From assembly GCA_946402065.1 (NCBI GenBank), contig CAMIVR010000001.1, forward strand, positions 32,708 to 96,707: DNA of 64,000 nucleotides. The letters are read 5' to 3'. Numbering within the stretch: position 1 is the stretch's first letter; every line of letters begins with the position of its first letter. Source of the DNA: an uncultured Brevibacillus sp. GTDB lineage: Bacteria; Bacillota; Bacilli; Brevibacillales; Brevibacillaceae. A program made the position numbers and the translations under genes. This document shows positions 53,935 through 62,408 of the stretch, piece after piece. The notes under the pieces are model-generated. The model saw nothing but the letters and a program-made list of their open reading frames with translations, was not told the DNA's origin and did not search any database.

Positions 53935-54465
53935 TTCGTCTACCTGCCTGCCCAGGCAAAAATACTGCTTTGGCTTTATCTCCACTAGGATTTGCCGAAA
54001 CCCACAACGATTACAAGCGTGTTACGGAGATTGGGGGGGGATCAGCAACAAAGAAAAATGGGTAATGAAATGATGATCTACGGATTTACCCATGCACCTT
54101 TTACCTATATTTTTTGGTATACAATCGGTAAAACCATCATGCTCTGGATTCAGCCATTCTATTGGATTCCGATATTTGGCGTACCGATTCCCGTGATGAA
54201 GGTCCTTCACTTTCTACTGATGGTCGTTGCATTTTTTTCGGTTCGATCAAATCTGTTGCGAAAAGAAATGAATGCACTCCCGATTTTTTTACCTTTCATT
54301 ACTTTTGAACGCTATGCTTACCCTGCCATGCCACTTGTTATTATTTTTATTGCCAATTTCGTCGAGGAGGAAAGCGATAACGATCACGAAAGACTGAAAG
54401 AATGCAAAGGGGGTCCCGCTGCTTGTCCGGGAACCCCCAAACTGGCTTTTATCCAAAATCTGTAA
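53935..54465 (+). pseudogene. Polytopic membrane protein remnant (GT39-like) with G8 tract
   Basis: Downstream frame: MIYGFTHAPFTYIFWYTIGK, TIMLWIQPFYWIPIFGVPIP, then a helix and FERYAYPAMPLVIIFIANFV, like the C-terminus of a membrane mannosyltransferase-type protein. Upstream, in another frame, LALSPLGFAETHNDYKRVTE leads to a run of eight G at 54033-54040. Removing one G would join the two frames. The N-terminal several hundred residues are missing, so this is a decayed gene. The last residues beyond about 54395 run into a hairpin. Confidence 0.5.
54407..54445. terminator. GC-rich hairpin at the end of the membrane remnant
   Basis: GGGGGTCCC and GGGAACCCCC pair with one bulge around 54411-54437. 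Only short T stretches follow on either strand, so terminator strength is doubtful. Confidence 0.4.
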
Positions 54466-54563
54466 TCGTAGGTCTTAAAAGAGGAACCTACTGCGTTTAG
54501 TGGCCGCAAGCGGGAGGTCCTGTAAATCGAGATAAATACTTGGGGAAGTGGTGGTTGGGGACG

Positions 54564-54596
54564 AAAAAAAGAATTACGAACTGGCTCGTAATTCTT
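54564..54596 (-). terminator. Terminator of the SAM-riboswitch operon
   Basis: Perfect 11-bp stem, AAGAATTACGA with TCGTAATTCTT (54569-54579, 54586-54596), loop of six, followed on the minus strand by seven T (54570-54564). It lies 15 bases after the phosphorylase gene. Confidence 0.9.
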
Positions 54597-54610
54597 CACA
54601 GGATAAGCGG

Positions 54611-55339
54611 TTATGCTTTTCTCCCCAAGGCGACCATCGCCTGAATCGCGGCGTCAATTTCGCGGTCAACGGCTTGGCTGACCGTATCGTTGTGTGGATT
54701 GTACTCCGTGGCCAGGTCGGCATCGGCGAAGCCATCGATGGCGACAATTGCACCTGCTCTGGCACCGCGCAGTGAAGCGACGACGAACAGGGCGGCGATC
54801 TCCATCTCTACTGCGATGACACCTGCTTTTTGATACTTTTTGTGCGGCAGTTCTTCGACACCGCTGAAAAAAGCGTCGAACGAAACCGTAATGCCTTTGC
54901 CTACCTTGGCTCCGCTCTCGTTGGCGAAGCGGTAGAGCAGGTCGGTGATCTCGCTGTCCGCTACAGCCGGATAGCCGATCGGCACGAGCTGGCGGGTCAG
55001 TCCTTCTTCACGGCCAGAAGCGATGCTGACGACGAGGCTGCCGGTGGGCAGTTCTGCCGTCAGGGAGCCTGCTGTACCGACGCGAATCAACTCGGTTACG
55101 CCGCCTTTGATCAGTTCCTCGAAGCAGACAGCCGCTCCCGGCGATCCGACGCCGTGGCTGACAACGGCTAGCTCGACACCGTCTTTTTCCCCGACAAAGA
55201 TGCGGTACTCGCGGCTAAAGGCTAACTCGCGGGCATTGTCCAGTCGATCGGCAATGTATTTGGCTCGGCGCGGGTCGCCGCAGACGATTGCGCGCTTTGG
55301 CAGCTCTTCCGACTCGATTTGCAAAATGGGCAGAAACAT
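54611..55339 (-). CDS. Nucleoside phosphorylase (PNP/UDP family)
   Basis: 242 aa. Phosphate- and ribose-site features: RAIVCGDPRRAKYIADRLD at 16-34, SREYRIFVGEKDG, LAVVSHGVGSPGAAVCFEELIKGGVTELIRVGTAGSL, and the sugar-binding VEMEIAALFVVASLRG. The base-side segment reads AIDGFADADLATEYNP, not the usual D/N-H form of adenosine or uridine enzymes, so specificity is open. It splits nucleosides with phosphate in the cytoplasm. As the last gene of a SAM-riboswitch operon with a nucleoside importer, methylthioadenosine or a similar nucleoside is a reasonable substrate (inference). Confidence 0.9.
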   Translation of the reverse strand: MFLPILQIESEELPKRAIVCGDPRRAKYIADRLDNARELAFSREYRIFVGEKDGVELAVVSHGVGSPGAAVCFEELIKGGVTELIRVGTAGSLTAELPTGSLVVSIASGREEGLTRQLVPIGYPAVADSEITDLLYRFANESGAKVGKGITVSFDAFFSGVEELPHKKYQKAGVIAVEMEIAALFVVASLRGARAGAIVAIDGFADADLATEYNPHNDTVSQAVDREIDAAIQAMVALGRKA

Positions 55340-55341
55340 GC

Positions 55342-56007
55342 TTAATCAAACTCCTTTTTTTCCCATTCGTCTTCGGGAATGGGGATTTCTTCACCGGAAA
55401 AGCGCTGCTCCAAAAACGGGTCGGCCTCGTTGTGGAAGCCATTCTGCTCCCAAAAGCCGGGACGGTCCTCGCTGAGCAATTCGATGCCGCGAATCCACTT
55501 GGCGCTTTTCCAGAAGTACAGCTGGGGCACGACCAGGCGCAGCGGCCAGCCGTGCTTGTCGGTCAATGGTTCACCGCCCCACTTGTGCGCGAGCAGTATG
55601 TCGTCGCCAAGCAGCGTAGCGAGCGGCAAATTCGTTGTATAGTCGTGATCAGCGTGGATCATCGCGTACTTGGCTGTGCTCTTCGGTTTGATCAGCTGCA
55701 GCAGGTCGCGAACCCGCACGCCTTCCCACTCGTTGTCGAAGCGCGACCAGCGCGTGACACAGTGGATGTCGCAGGTGAGCCTCGTCTGCGGCAGAGCCAT
55801 CAGATCGGCAAATGTAAAGACCCGCTCCTCCTCGACTTCACCGAATACCCTCAACGTCCACGCAGCCAAATCGTAGCTCGGCACTTCGTCTTCGTGCAAG
55901 ATCGGGAAACGCTCGGTCAGGATTTGTCCCGGTGGCAAGCGATGTGCCAACGCAGGGTCCTGCACAGGTATTTTCGTTCGTTTGATTCGCTCTGCCTTGT
56001 TGCTCAT
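55342..56007 (-). CDS. Sulfite-oxidase-fold molybdopterin oxidoreductase (YuiH-like)
   Basis: 221 aa. The SUOX molybdopterin domain shows LTCDIHCVTRWSRFDNEWEG, whose second Cys should bind molybdenum, then HADHDYTTNLPL, KWGGEPLTDKHGWPLRLVVPQLYFWKSAKWIRGIEL. No signal peptide is seen, so it is probably cytoplasmic. The fold is shared with MsrP, a methionine sulfoxide reductase, which fits the SAM-controlled operon, but the reaction is not known. GGAGGGATTGGGT precedes ATG at 56007; the frame is open to 56049. It lies 13 bases after the permease stop and 2 bases before the phosphorylase. Confidence 0.9.
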   Translation of the reverse strand: MSNKAERIKRTKIPVQDPALAHRLPPGQILTERFPILHEDEVPSYDLAAWTLRVFGEVEEERVFTFADLMALPQTRLTCDIHCVTRWSRFDNEWEGVRVRDLLQLIKPKSTAKYAMIHADHDYTTNLPLATLLGDDILLAHKWGGEPLTDKHGWPLRLVVPQLYFWKSAKWIRGIELLSEDRPGFWEQNGFHNEADPFLEQRFSGEEIPIPEDEWEKKEFD

Positions 56008-56020
56008 ACCCAATCCCTCC

Positions 56021-56944
56021 TTATCTGGAACTGCCGTTCGCTCCACCACGTGCTTTCAAATAATTTTTATCCTTAAAGAAAAACATCGCGATAATCGTCA
56101 TCACATACGGCAGCATCAGTGTAAAGTGCGTCGGAATCGACAAGCCCTGCAAACGGATGCTGACCGCATCCATAAAGCCAAACAGCAGACTGGCGGCAAA
56201 AATCCCCAGCGGATTGGACTGACCCAGCATCATCGCCACGAGGGCGATAAAGCCGCGGCCTGCCGTCATACCTTCGGAAAACATCGTCACCTGGCCGAGT
56301 GAGAGCTGCGCGCCGGCCAGTCCGCAGAAGACGCCGCAGAGCAAAATCGCCCCGTACTGGATCGCCGTTACGTTGATCCCGATGCTGCCGGCCGCCGTCA
56401 GATTTTCCCCGATAGCCCGCAGGCGGAATCCGCTAACGGTTTTATTATAAAAGAGATAGAGCAGAATGACCAAAAGGAACGAGAGAAAGACGAGCGGCGA
56501 GTGCCCGGACAGGATGTCGCCTACGACCGGAATCTCTTTGATCAGCGGAATGTCCCAGCGCGGCAGGCCGGACATGTCCTTGTCGTAATACGCTCCTTTG
56601 ACATCGAAAATCGTCCGCAGCAAAAACGTCGTCAGCCCGATGGCGAGGAAGTTGAGCGCCACCCCGACGACGATCACATTCGCCTTGAGATTGATGCTCA
56701 AATATCCGAACAGCGCGGAGAAGACGAGCACGCTGCCGATGGCAAACAGCACGGCGAGAAACAGATTTCCCGTCAGGTAATTGCCGAGAATGGCCCCAAA
56801 CGCGCCCACCAGGATAAAGCCTTCCAGAGCGACGTTGAACAGACCGACGCGCGCACAGAGCGACCCGCCGAGAGCAGCGAGCAGAATCGGCGTCACCATC
56901 CGCAGTGTCGAGTTGAAAAGAGAGATATCAAACAGCTGATCCAT
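56021..56944 (-). CDS. BMP-type nucleoside ABC transporter permease 2
   Basis: 307 aa, about nine membrane segments. Typical of the NupQ/BmpF type: TPILLAALGGSLCARVGLFNVALEGFILVGAFGA at the start, RAIGENLTAAGSIGINV, and GRGFIALVAMMLGQSNPLGIFAASLLFGFMDAVSIRLQG. It forms the import channel with the permease encoded at 56928. It overlaps that gene by 17 bases, so they are co-translated. Confidence 0.94.
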   Translation of the reverse strand: MDQLFDISLFNSTLRMVTPILLAALGGSLCARVGLFNVALEGFILVGAFGAILGNYLTGNLFLAVLFAIGSVLVFSALFGYLSINLKANVIVVGVALNFLAIGLTTFLLRTIFDVKGAYYDKDMSGLPRWDIPLIKEIPVVGDILSGHSPLVFLSFLLVILLYLFYNKTVSGFRLRAIGENLTAAGSIGINVTAIQYGAILLCGVFCGLAGAQLSLGQVTMFSEGMTAGRGFIALVAMMLGQSNPLGIFAASLLFGFMDAVSIRLQGLSIPTHFTLMLPYVMTIIAMFFFKDKNYLKARGGANGSSR

Positions 56945-57995
56945 TCTGCACTCTCTCCTTTCTCCGCTTGAACCAGGTGTAACTGAACTTGGCAGATATG
57001 AATAAAATCAAGACGGCCTGGATGACACCAGATATTTCGAGTGGAACATCGGTGTTGCGCTCCATCCCCATCGCCCCTGTCTGCAGCGCTGCGAGCAAAA
57101 AGGCCGCACACGCCGTACCGAGCGGATGGGAATTGGCCAATAGTGCCGCCATCAAGCCTGTCCAGGCAAAGTTCGGAGCAGTCAGCGCCCCGTCGATAAA
57201 CCGGTAATGAGTGCCCAGTACTTCCACCGTCCCGGCCAATCCGGCCAAACCGCCGCTGGCCAGCATGCTGTAAAGCATCACTTTGGTCCGGCGAACGCCG
57301 CCATAAGCGGCAAACAGCGGATTTTGCCCGAGCATTTTGACTTCGTAGCCGAACACGCTGAAGCGAAAGACGACGTACAAAAGAATGACGGCCACGATGG
57401 CGATGACAAATCCGGCGTGCAGGCTCATTCCGGGGAACAGCTTGGGCAGCCAGGCGCTTTTTTCAATCATCATCGTCTGCGCCATCGCCGCCGAGCCTGT
57501 CGTATCTTTAAACGGTTCGGTCACGAGATAACCGGCAAACAGCGTAGCGATATAATTTAATAATAGCGTCGAGATCAGCAGGTCGACTTTAAAGCGGGCA
57601 TCCAACACTGCGGCGAACAGCGACCATAGTCCCCCGGCAGCCATCCCGGCGATCAGGGCGGCAATCAGCTTGAGCCAACCCGGGCCGGGCAAGTAAATCG
57701 CCGTCAAGGCAGCAGCGACTGCGCCAAGCACCATCTGGCCTTCTGCTCCAAGGTTGAAAAATCCGGCGCGAAACGCCAGAGCAATCCCGAGCCCGATGAA
57801 AATGATCGGTGTGGCCCGCGCTAACGTGCTGGTAAAGAAGTAAAAGCTGCCGAACGCCCCCTTCCACATCTGGGCGTACGTTTCTCCAATCGGCGCGCCT
57901 GTTACGGCAATCGCCACCGCTCCGGCGGCAAAGCCGATCAGGATCGCCACGAGCGGGTGGAGCAGCGAACGGGCAATCTGCTGTATGCTGTTCAT
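56928..57995 (-). CDS. BMP-type nucleoside ABC transporter permease 1
   Basis: 355 aa, about ten membrane segments, the NupP/BmpE type: ATPIIFIGLGIALAFRAGFFNLGAEGQMVLGA, ISTLLLNYIATLFAGYLVTEPFKD, FGYEVKMLGQNPLFAAYGGVRRTK and APNFAWTGLMAALLANSHPLGTACAAFLLAALQTGA. These channels import nucleosides with a BMP-family receptor. ATG overlaps the ATPase stop by 4 bases. Confidence 0.94.
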   Translation of the reverse strand: MNSIQQIARSLLHPLVAILIGFAAGAVAIAVTGAPIGETYAQMWKGAFGSFYFFTSTLARATPIIFIGLGIALAFRAGFFNLGAEGQMVLGAVAAALTAIYLPGPGWLKLIAALIAGMAAGGLWSLFAAVLDARFKVDLLISTLLLNYIATLFAGYLVTEPFKDTTGSAAMAQTMMIEKSAWLPKLFPGMSLHAGFVIAIVAVILLYVVFRFSVFGYEVKMLGQNPLFAAYGGVRRTKVMLYSMLASGGLAGLAGTVEVLGTHYRFIDGALTAPNFAWTGLMAALLANSHPLGTACAAFLLAALQTGAMGMERNTDVPLEISGVIQAVLILFISAKFSYTWFKRRKERVQNGSAV

Positions 57996-59500
57996 CGTTG
58001 TCCTCCTCCCGCCATCAATAAGCTGATCGCTTCCTCGCTGATGTCTGCACCGGACAGTTCACCGACGATGCATCCCTCGTACATGACGAGCACCCGGTCA
58101 GACAGCGTCATGATCTCCGTGAGTTCAGAGGAGACGAGGAGCACCGCTTCCCCCTGGTCGCGCTTTTCGACGAGCTGGCGGTGAATGAACTCCATCGCTC
58201 CGATGTCCACGCCGCGCGTCGGCTCAGCGGCGATCAAAAACGGAGTACCATGGGCAATCTCCCTGGCGACGATGACTTTTTGCAGGTTGCCGCCGGACAG
58301 GTTTTGCGCCTTTTCGTGAATCGACTCTGTCTTGATGGCAAACCGGCTGACCCAGTTGCGGACGATACCGTCAAGCTGCTTGTGCCGCAAGAAGCCGAAC
58401 CGCCGTGCCGTCGGCTTGCGGTAGTGGCCCATGATGGCATTTTCCTTGACGCTCGCGTCCTTCGCCGCCCCCCAGAGATAACGGTCCTCGGGAATATGGG
58501 CCAAGCCCGCTTCACGAACAGCGAGCGGAGGCTGGTTGGCGATCTGTTTGCCTTGCAGCGCGATGCTGCCGCGGTCGACCTGCAGCAGACCGGACAGCGC
58601 CTGGATCAGCTCGGACTGGCCGTTGCCGGAGACGCCGGCGATTCCGACGATCTCGCCCGCCCGCACGGTGAAGTCAATATTGTCGAGCACGGGCTTGCCG
58701 CCATCGCCCTGGATGAACAGGCCGTTCACGTCCAAAATCACTTCGCCGCTCTGCCGTTCCACGCGTGAGATGCCAGCCAGATCGCGTCCGACCATCAAAC
58801 AGGAAATCTCTTCCACGGACGTCTCCTTTGTCGACAGCGTTCCCGTGACGACGCCGTTGCGCAGCACGGTAATGCGGTCGGCCACTTCCATCACCTCGTG
58901 CAGCTTGTGCGTGATCAGGATGATACTCTTCCCCTGTTCGGCGAGGCCCTTCAAGGTGACGAGCAGTTCTTTCACTTCGAGCGGCGTCAGCACGGCAGTC
59001 GGCTCATCGAGGATGATGATGCCAGCGCCGTTGTAGAGCACTTTGAGAATTTCCACGCGCTGCTGCGTTCCGAGTGGACAATGGCCGACTGTTTGCAGGG
59101 GGTCGACAGTCATCCGGTACGTCTCGGACAATTGGCGCACCCGTTCGACAGCCTGCTTGCGGTCGAACCAGAGGCCTTTGGTCGGCTCGTTGCCGATGAC
59201 GATGTTTTCCGCCACTGTGCAGCTGGGGAACAGCATGAAGTGCTGATGCACCATCCCGATGCCGCTCTTGATCGCATCGGCCGGACTGGCGAAGTGCTTT
59301 TCCTCGCCGCGCAGCACGATCCGGCCCGCCGTCGGCTGCTCCATGCCGTAGAGCATGCGCATCAGCGTCGTTTTGCCCGCGCCGTTTTCGCCGACGATGG
59401 CGTGAATTTCCCCCGCATGCAGCGAAAAATTGACCGCCTGATTTGCAGCAAAGCTCCCGTATTTTTTCGTAATCTGCTCCATTTGGAGTAAGGCGGTCAT
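57992..59500 (-). CDS. BMP-type nucleoside ABC transporter ATPase (double domain)
   Basis: 502 aa with two ABC domains. The first has Walker A GENGAGKTT, LGTQQRVEILKVLYNGAGIIILDEPTAVLTP and VLITHKLHEVMEVADRITVLRNG-like sequence (here ILITHKLHEV). The second has GVSGNGQSE in place of a full Walker A, NLSGGNLQKVIVAREIA and EPTRGVDIGAMEFIHRQL. The degenerate second site is normal in this family. ATG at 59500 follows AAGGGTGAAAGAG; a GTG at 59509 is also in frame. It lies between the receptor and permease genes, after an attenuator-like hairpin. Confidence 0.95.
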   Translation of the reverse strand: MTALLQMEQITKKYGSFAANQAVNFSLHAGEIHAIVGENGAGKTTLMRMLYGMEQPTAGRIVLRGEEKHFASPADAIKSGIGMVHQHFMLFPSCTVAENIVIGNEPTKGLWFDRKQAVERVRQLSETYRMTVDPLQTVGHCPLGTQQRVEILKVLYNGAGIIILDEPTAVLTPLEVKELLVTLKGLAEQGKSIILITHKLHEVMEVADRITVLRNGVVTGTLSTKETSVEEISCLMVGRDLAGISRVERQSGEVILDVNGLFIQGDGGKPVLDNIDFTVRAGEIVGIAGVSGNGQSELIQALSGLLQVDRGSIALQGKQIANQPPLAVREAGLAHIPEDRYLWGAAKDASVKENAIMGHYRKPTARRFGFLRHKQLDGIVRNWVSRFAIKTESIHEKAQNLSGGNLQKVIVAREIAHGTPFLIAAEPTRGVDIGAMEFIHRQLVEKRDQGEAVLLVSSELTEIMTLSDRVLVMYEGCIVGELSGADISEEAISLLMAGGGQR

Positions 59501-59547
59501 CTCTTTCACCCTTTCTCAAGAGGATGTTGGAAACGTGTTTCCTGCTA

Positions 59548-59581
59548 ACGAAAAACCGACTACATTCAGCGTAGCCGGTTT
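59548..59581 (-). terminator. Attenuator hairpin between receptor and ATPase genes
   Basis: On the minus strand AAACCGGCTAC (59581-59571) pairs with GTAGTCGGTTT (59563-59553) with one wobble, then TTTTTCG. It probably stops part of the transcripts, so that more receptor than ATPase is made. Confidence 0.7.
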
Positions 59582-59591
59582 CCCTTGACGA

Positions 59592-60626
59592 TTACTGCTT
59601 GAGCGGATCGGTTACTTTGCGCGTACCGGCCACGATTTCATCGCGGATCGCTTTCACTTTGTCTACGACTTCCTGACCGATGAACGGACTGAGCTTGGAT
59701 TTGCTCTCGTGCGTTACAAAGGTTACGCCCACGCCATTTTCCTTCAAGCCGTAATCGAAGACGCCCGCTTTAAACGTTCCTTCGGCAAATTGCTTGATCG
59801 TGTCATACGTTACAGCGTCTGCCCCTTTGATTTGCGAAAGCACGATGTGTTCCGGATCGAGCTCTGTGCGGTCGACGTCCTGGCCGGAGGTGTAGAAGCC
59901 TTTTTCTTTCGCAGCTTCGAAGACACCCAAATCGCCTACAGCCGATGCTCCGTTGATGAAGTCAGCTCCTTGCGATGCTTGCAGCAGAGCCATCTCTTTT
60001 GCCTTGGCCGGGTCGGTAAAGCTGCCGACGTAGTTGACCAGCACTTTGGCATTCGGGTTGGTCGCTTTGACGCCTTCTTCATAGCCGACTGTCCATTTTT
60101 TCAAGAGTGGCGCATCCATCGCGACGACGATCCCGACGGTATTCGTTTTCGTCGCCAGACCGGCAGCGGCGCCGACGAGATAAGCGGCCTCCTGTTCGCG
60201 GAACACAACATTGCGAACATTCGGGAGATCAACCACCGAGTCGACGATGGCGAACTGCTTGTCCGGATTCTCGGTCGCGATTTTCTTCAGGGCATCCTCC
60301 GATTCGAAAGCCGCCGTGATGATCAGGTCGTAGTTTTCCGCTACAGCGACGCGGAGGTTTTCCTCAATGGCGCTATGGTCAGTCGATTCGATCGTTTTTT
60401 CCTCGATGTTGAAGTCTTTGGCAGCCTTTTTCGCGCCTTCATCCATTAACATAAAATATGGATTGACGCCGATTTTCTCCGGCAGGACGACGGCTACTCG
60501 TTTTGTCGGCTTCTGTTCAGCGGCAAGCGCTGGAGTCGCGCTGTCTCCGGTCGCTGCCGGCTTTTCGCTTCCGCAGCCTGCGGCCAAAAGCGCGAATACA
60601 GATAACGTCAGGAATGCTTTTTTCAT
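59592..60626 (-). CDS. BMP-family substrate-binding lipoprotein
   Basis: 344 aa. The lipoprotein signal MKKAFLTLSVFALLAAGC has its anchor at Cys18, followed by an Ala/Thr-rich tether. The BMP (PnrA-like) domain shows VVLPEKIGVNPYFMLMDEGAKKAAKDF, ITAAFESEDALKKIATENPDKQFAIVDSVVD, REQEAAYLVGAAAGLATKTNTVGIVV and HIVLSQIKGADAV. Bacterial BMP proteins bind purine or other nucleosides. GGGGGAGAGAAGAACC precedes ATG. It is the first gene behind the SAM-I riboswitch, which points to a sulfur-containing nucleoside as cargo (inference). Confidence 0.94.
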   Translation of the reverse strand: MKKAFLTLSVFALLAAGCGSEKPAATGDSATPALAAEQKPTKRVAVVLPEKIGVNPYFMLMDEGAKKAAKDFNIEEKTIESTDHSAIEENLRVAVAENYDLIITAAFESEDALKKIATENPDKQFAIVDSVVDLPNVRNVVFREQEAAYLVGAAAGLATKTNTVGIVVAMDAPLLKKWTVGYEEGVKATNPNAKVLVNYVGSFTDPAKAKEMALLQASQGADFINGASAVGDLGVFEAAKEKGFYTSGQDVDRTELDPEHIVLSQIKGADAVTYDTIKQFAEGTFKAGVFDYGLKENGVGVTFVTHESKSKLSPFIGQEVVDKVKAIRDEIVAGTRKVTDPLKQ

Positions 60627-60778
60627 GGTTCTTCTCTCCCCCGTAACGATCTTTGTCACTAAGAAAACTCTGGCAGGTGTGGAGAGGGAGATTAACGCCG
60701 CGTCCGTCTTCCCGGTACAGGAAAGGTTCGAGCCTTTTGCCCAGCTGTACGAACTGGCTGAGTCCAGGCTGTCTACTT

Positions 60779-60952
60779 AAAAAAGCCTCTCCCATAAGGA
60801 AGAGGCCTTGTGAATGTAAGCAAACGTTCCTCTCCCTTATCTCTCAGGTATCGATTACCTGCAGGAATTGGCACCTTCCTGAAAGAGTTACCGTCTTTCA
60901 AGGGGTTGCCGGGCTTCAACGGGCCAGACCCTCCACCACTCTCGATAAGAGT
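60779..60952 (-). ncRNA. SAM-I riboswitch (S-box) with terminator
   Basis: Minus strand. P1 is CTCTTATC (60951-60944) with GATAAGGG (60841-60834). Conserved core elements are GAGAGTGGTGGAGGG, GGCCCGTTGAAGCCCGGCAA, CC, then AGGAAGGTGCCAATTCCTGC and CCTGAGAGATAAG. Downstream, GCCTCTTCC (60806-60798) and GGGAGAGGC (60793-60785) with six T (60784-60779) form the terminator. ATAAGGGAGAGG (60840-60829) can instead pair with CCTCTTCCTTAT (60805-60794), the anti-terminator. So SAM should stop transcription of the operon. Confidence 0.95.
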
Positions 60953-61149
60953 TCTTCTTGATTTGGTTGTACTAGATTATTATATACGAGATTGTTGTAA
61001 TTTCAACTGTTTGTTTGGCGGTTTGGGAAAATTGTTTGCGGGCAGACTTGTAAAAATAGCAATTGAAAAGAAATCTTGCGGCGCCATCCTTGCTATCATA
61101 GAACCAGGGAATTGTGCAAGAAAAATATACTCATATTGGAGGTTTTGGA

Positions 61150-61584
61150 ATGGGTACAGGTAATCCGGTAACGATAACAGTAGAAACGATCGTGCATTCT
61201 CCCGTCGAAAGCGTGTGGAAGTATTGGACGGAACCAAAGCATATTACACAATGGAATAACGCTTCCGATGACTGGCACACGCCGTACGCCGAGAATGATC
61301 TGAGGGTCGGCGGTAAATTCATCTCGAGAATGGAAGCCAAAGACGGCAGCTTTGGATTTGATTTCGGCGGAGTGTACGACGAGGTGAGGATTAACGAGCA
61401 CATCTCCTATACGATCGGCGACGGGAGAAAAGTGAAGATCGATTTTATTCGCCAAGGCAACGACACGAAAGTCATCGAATCGTTCGAAGCGGAAGAGACT
61501 CATGCCATCGAGATGCAGCAAGCCGGATGGCAAGCGATCTTAGACAATTTCAAAAAATACGCAGAAAGTGCGAAAGAAGCATAA
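61150..61584 (+). CDS. SRPBCC/AHSA1-type protein
   Basis: 144 aa. The Bet v 1-like/AHSA1 fold is shown by VTITVETIVHSPVESVWKYWTEPKHITQWNNASDDWHTPYAENDLRVGGKF at 7-57 and QAGWQAILDNFKKYAES at the end. Members bind hydrophobic ligands; the physiological role is usually unknown. ATG at 61150 follows GGAGGTTTTGGA. It is a single-gene unit after the SAM-riboswitch region and followed by a short hairpin. Confidence 0.92.
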   Translation: MGTGNPVTITVETIVHSPVESVWKYWTEPKHITQWNNASDDWHTPYAENDLRVGGKFISRMEAKDGSFGFDFGGVYDEVRINEHISYTIGDGRKVKIDFIRQGNDTKVIESFEAEETHAIEMQQAGWQAILDNFKKYAESAKEA

Positions 61585-61907
61585 AAAACGTTTTAAGAAG
61601 CGCATGTCGATGGCGGCATGCGCTTTGCTATGTATCCCGGGAAAGGTAGTGCAGGAAGGACAAAAACGATTTCAGTAACGGTAAAGTAGAAGCGATACGA
61701 CAACTTCAAGATATCCAGAGCAATTCGAATAGTCTAACATCTTATCCACAACTCTGTGGGTAAACTGTGGATAAGATGTTGGCAGGTTGTGAGTAAATGA
61801 AGAGTTGCTGGGGAAAAACGATTTAATCAATCAAATCGTTTCCGTTTTCTTTTCTCTCGTAAAAATGTAAATCGCAACACGCTCCGGCCTGCGTTTCTAA
61901 CAGGCCA
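61585..61907. other. Intergenic region with DnaA boxes
   Basis: 323 bases. It holds a 9-bp hairpin, AAGCGCATG/CATGCGCTT (61598-61606, 61617-61625), that may end the AHSA1 transcript although its T-run is weak, and the DnaA-box inverted repeat at 61737-61779. No gene is seen. Confidence 0.5.
61737..61779. promoter_or_regulatory. Inverted pair of perfect DnaA boxes plus a third box
   Basis: ACATCTTATCCACA (61737-61750) and TGTGGATAAGATGT (61766-61779) are perfect 14-base inverted arms, each with a perfect DnaA box, TTATCCACA. Between them TGTGGGTAA (61755-61763) is a near-consensus box on the minus strand (TTACCCACA). Confidence 0.7.
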
Positions 61908-62087
61908 TTACTGTGATCGCTCCTTTTCCAACGCTTCGATTCGTCGTTCCAGCTCCCTGATTTTTGAACGTCGATTCCATTTTATGAGAAAAACGACGGG
62001 CAATATAATTACCGCAGCGATAAATAGCAGGATGACGAGCTGAAAAATCAGCGTCCCCCATTCCAGACTGACTGCTCCCATATCCAT
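61908..62087 (-). CDS. Small single-span membrane protein, paralog 1
   Basis: 59 aa: MDMGAVSLEWGTLIFQLVIL, then LFIAAVIILPVVFLIKWNRR and SKIRELERRIEALEKERSQ. One membrane span is at about 14-36, followed by a basic, coiled-coil-like cytoplasmic tail. It is about 70 percent alike to the 60-aa protein at 63717-63899, and the upstream DNA is also alike. GGAG about 10 bases before ATG at 62087 is the ribosome site; a second ATG at 62081 is possible. No known family is recognised. It lies between two groups of DnaA boxes. Confidence 0.75.
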   Translation of the reverse strand: MDMGAVSLEWGTLIFQLVILLFIAAVIILPVVFLIKWNRRSKIRELERRIEALEKERSQ

Positions 62088-62264
62088 CCGCTTTCCACTC
62101 CTTTTTCTCCCTATACTACCAAATTGAAGCTGGAAAAGTCATGAAAGTGACTTACTTTTCTCACGGCGGGAATCGTCTGGTTTCGCTTAGATGCAAGCTT
62201 CTATAAGATTCCTGAGAAATAAATGGTGAGGATCGGGTTATAATTTATCTGGAAATTTAGACAG

Positions 62265-62309
62265 TTATCCACAAGAACCTGTGGATTTCCTGTGATTATC
62301 TTGTGGAAA
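62265..62309. promoter_or_regulatory. Second DnaA-box group
   Basis: TTATCCACA at 62265-62273 is a perfect DnaA box. TGTGGATTT (62280-62288) and TGTGGAAAT (about 62302-62310) are weaker boxes on the other strand. Confidence 0.55.
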
Positions 62310-62380
62310 TCATTAACGAACTGTTGGCGTATCTGAACTGCGTTTCTGTGAACATTCAGCCCTTTTGTCGTTCAAATTTT

Positions 62381-62408
62381 AAAAAAACACCGGGGATATT
62401 CCGGTGTT
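62381..62408 (-). terminator. Terminator of the APH-family kinase gene
   Basis: AACACCGG (62408-62401) pairs with CCGGTGTT (62393-62386) on the minus strand and runs into seven T. Confidence 0.8.

Noticed and set aside
61737..61779. DnaA boxes as a replication origin
   Set aside because: No dnaA, dnaN or AT-rich unwinding region is nearby, so a chromosomal origin is not supported.
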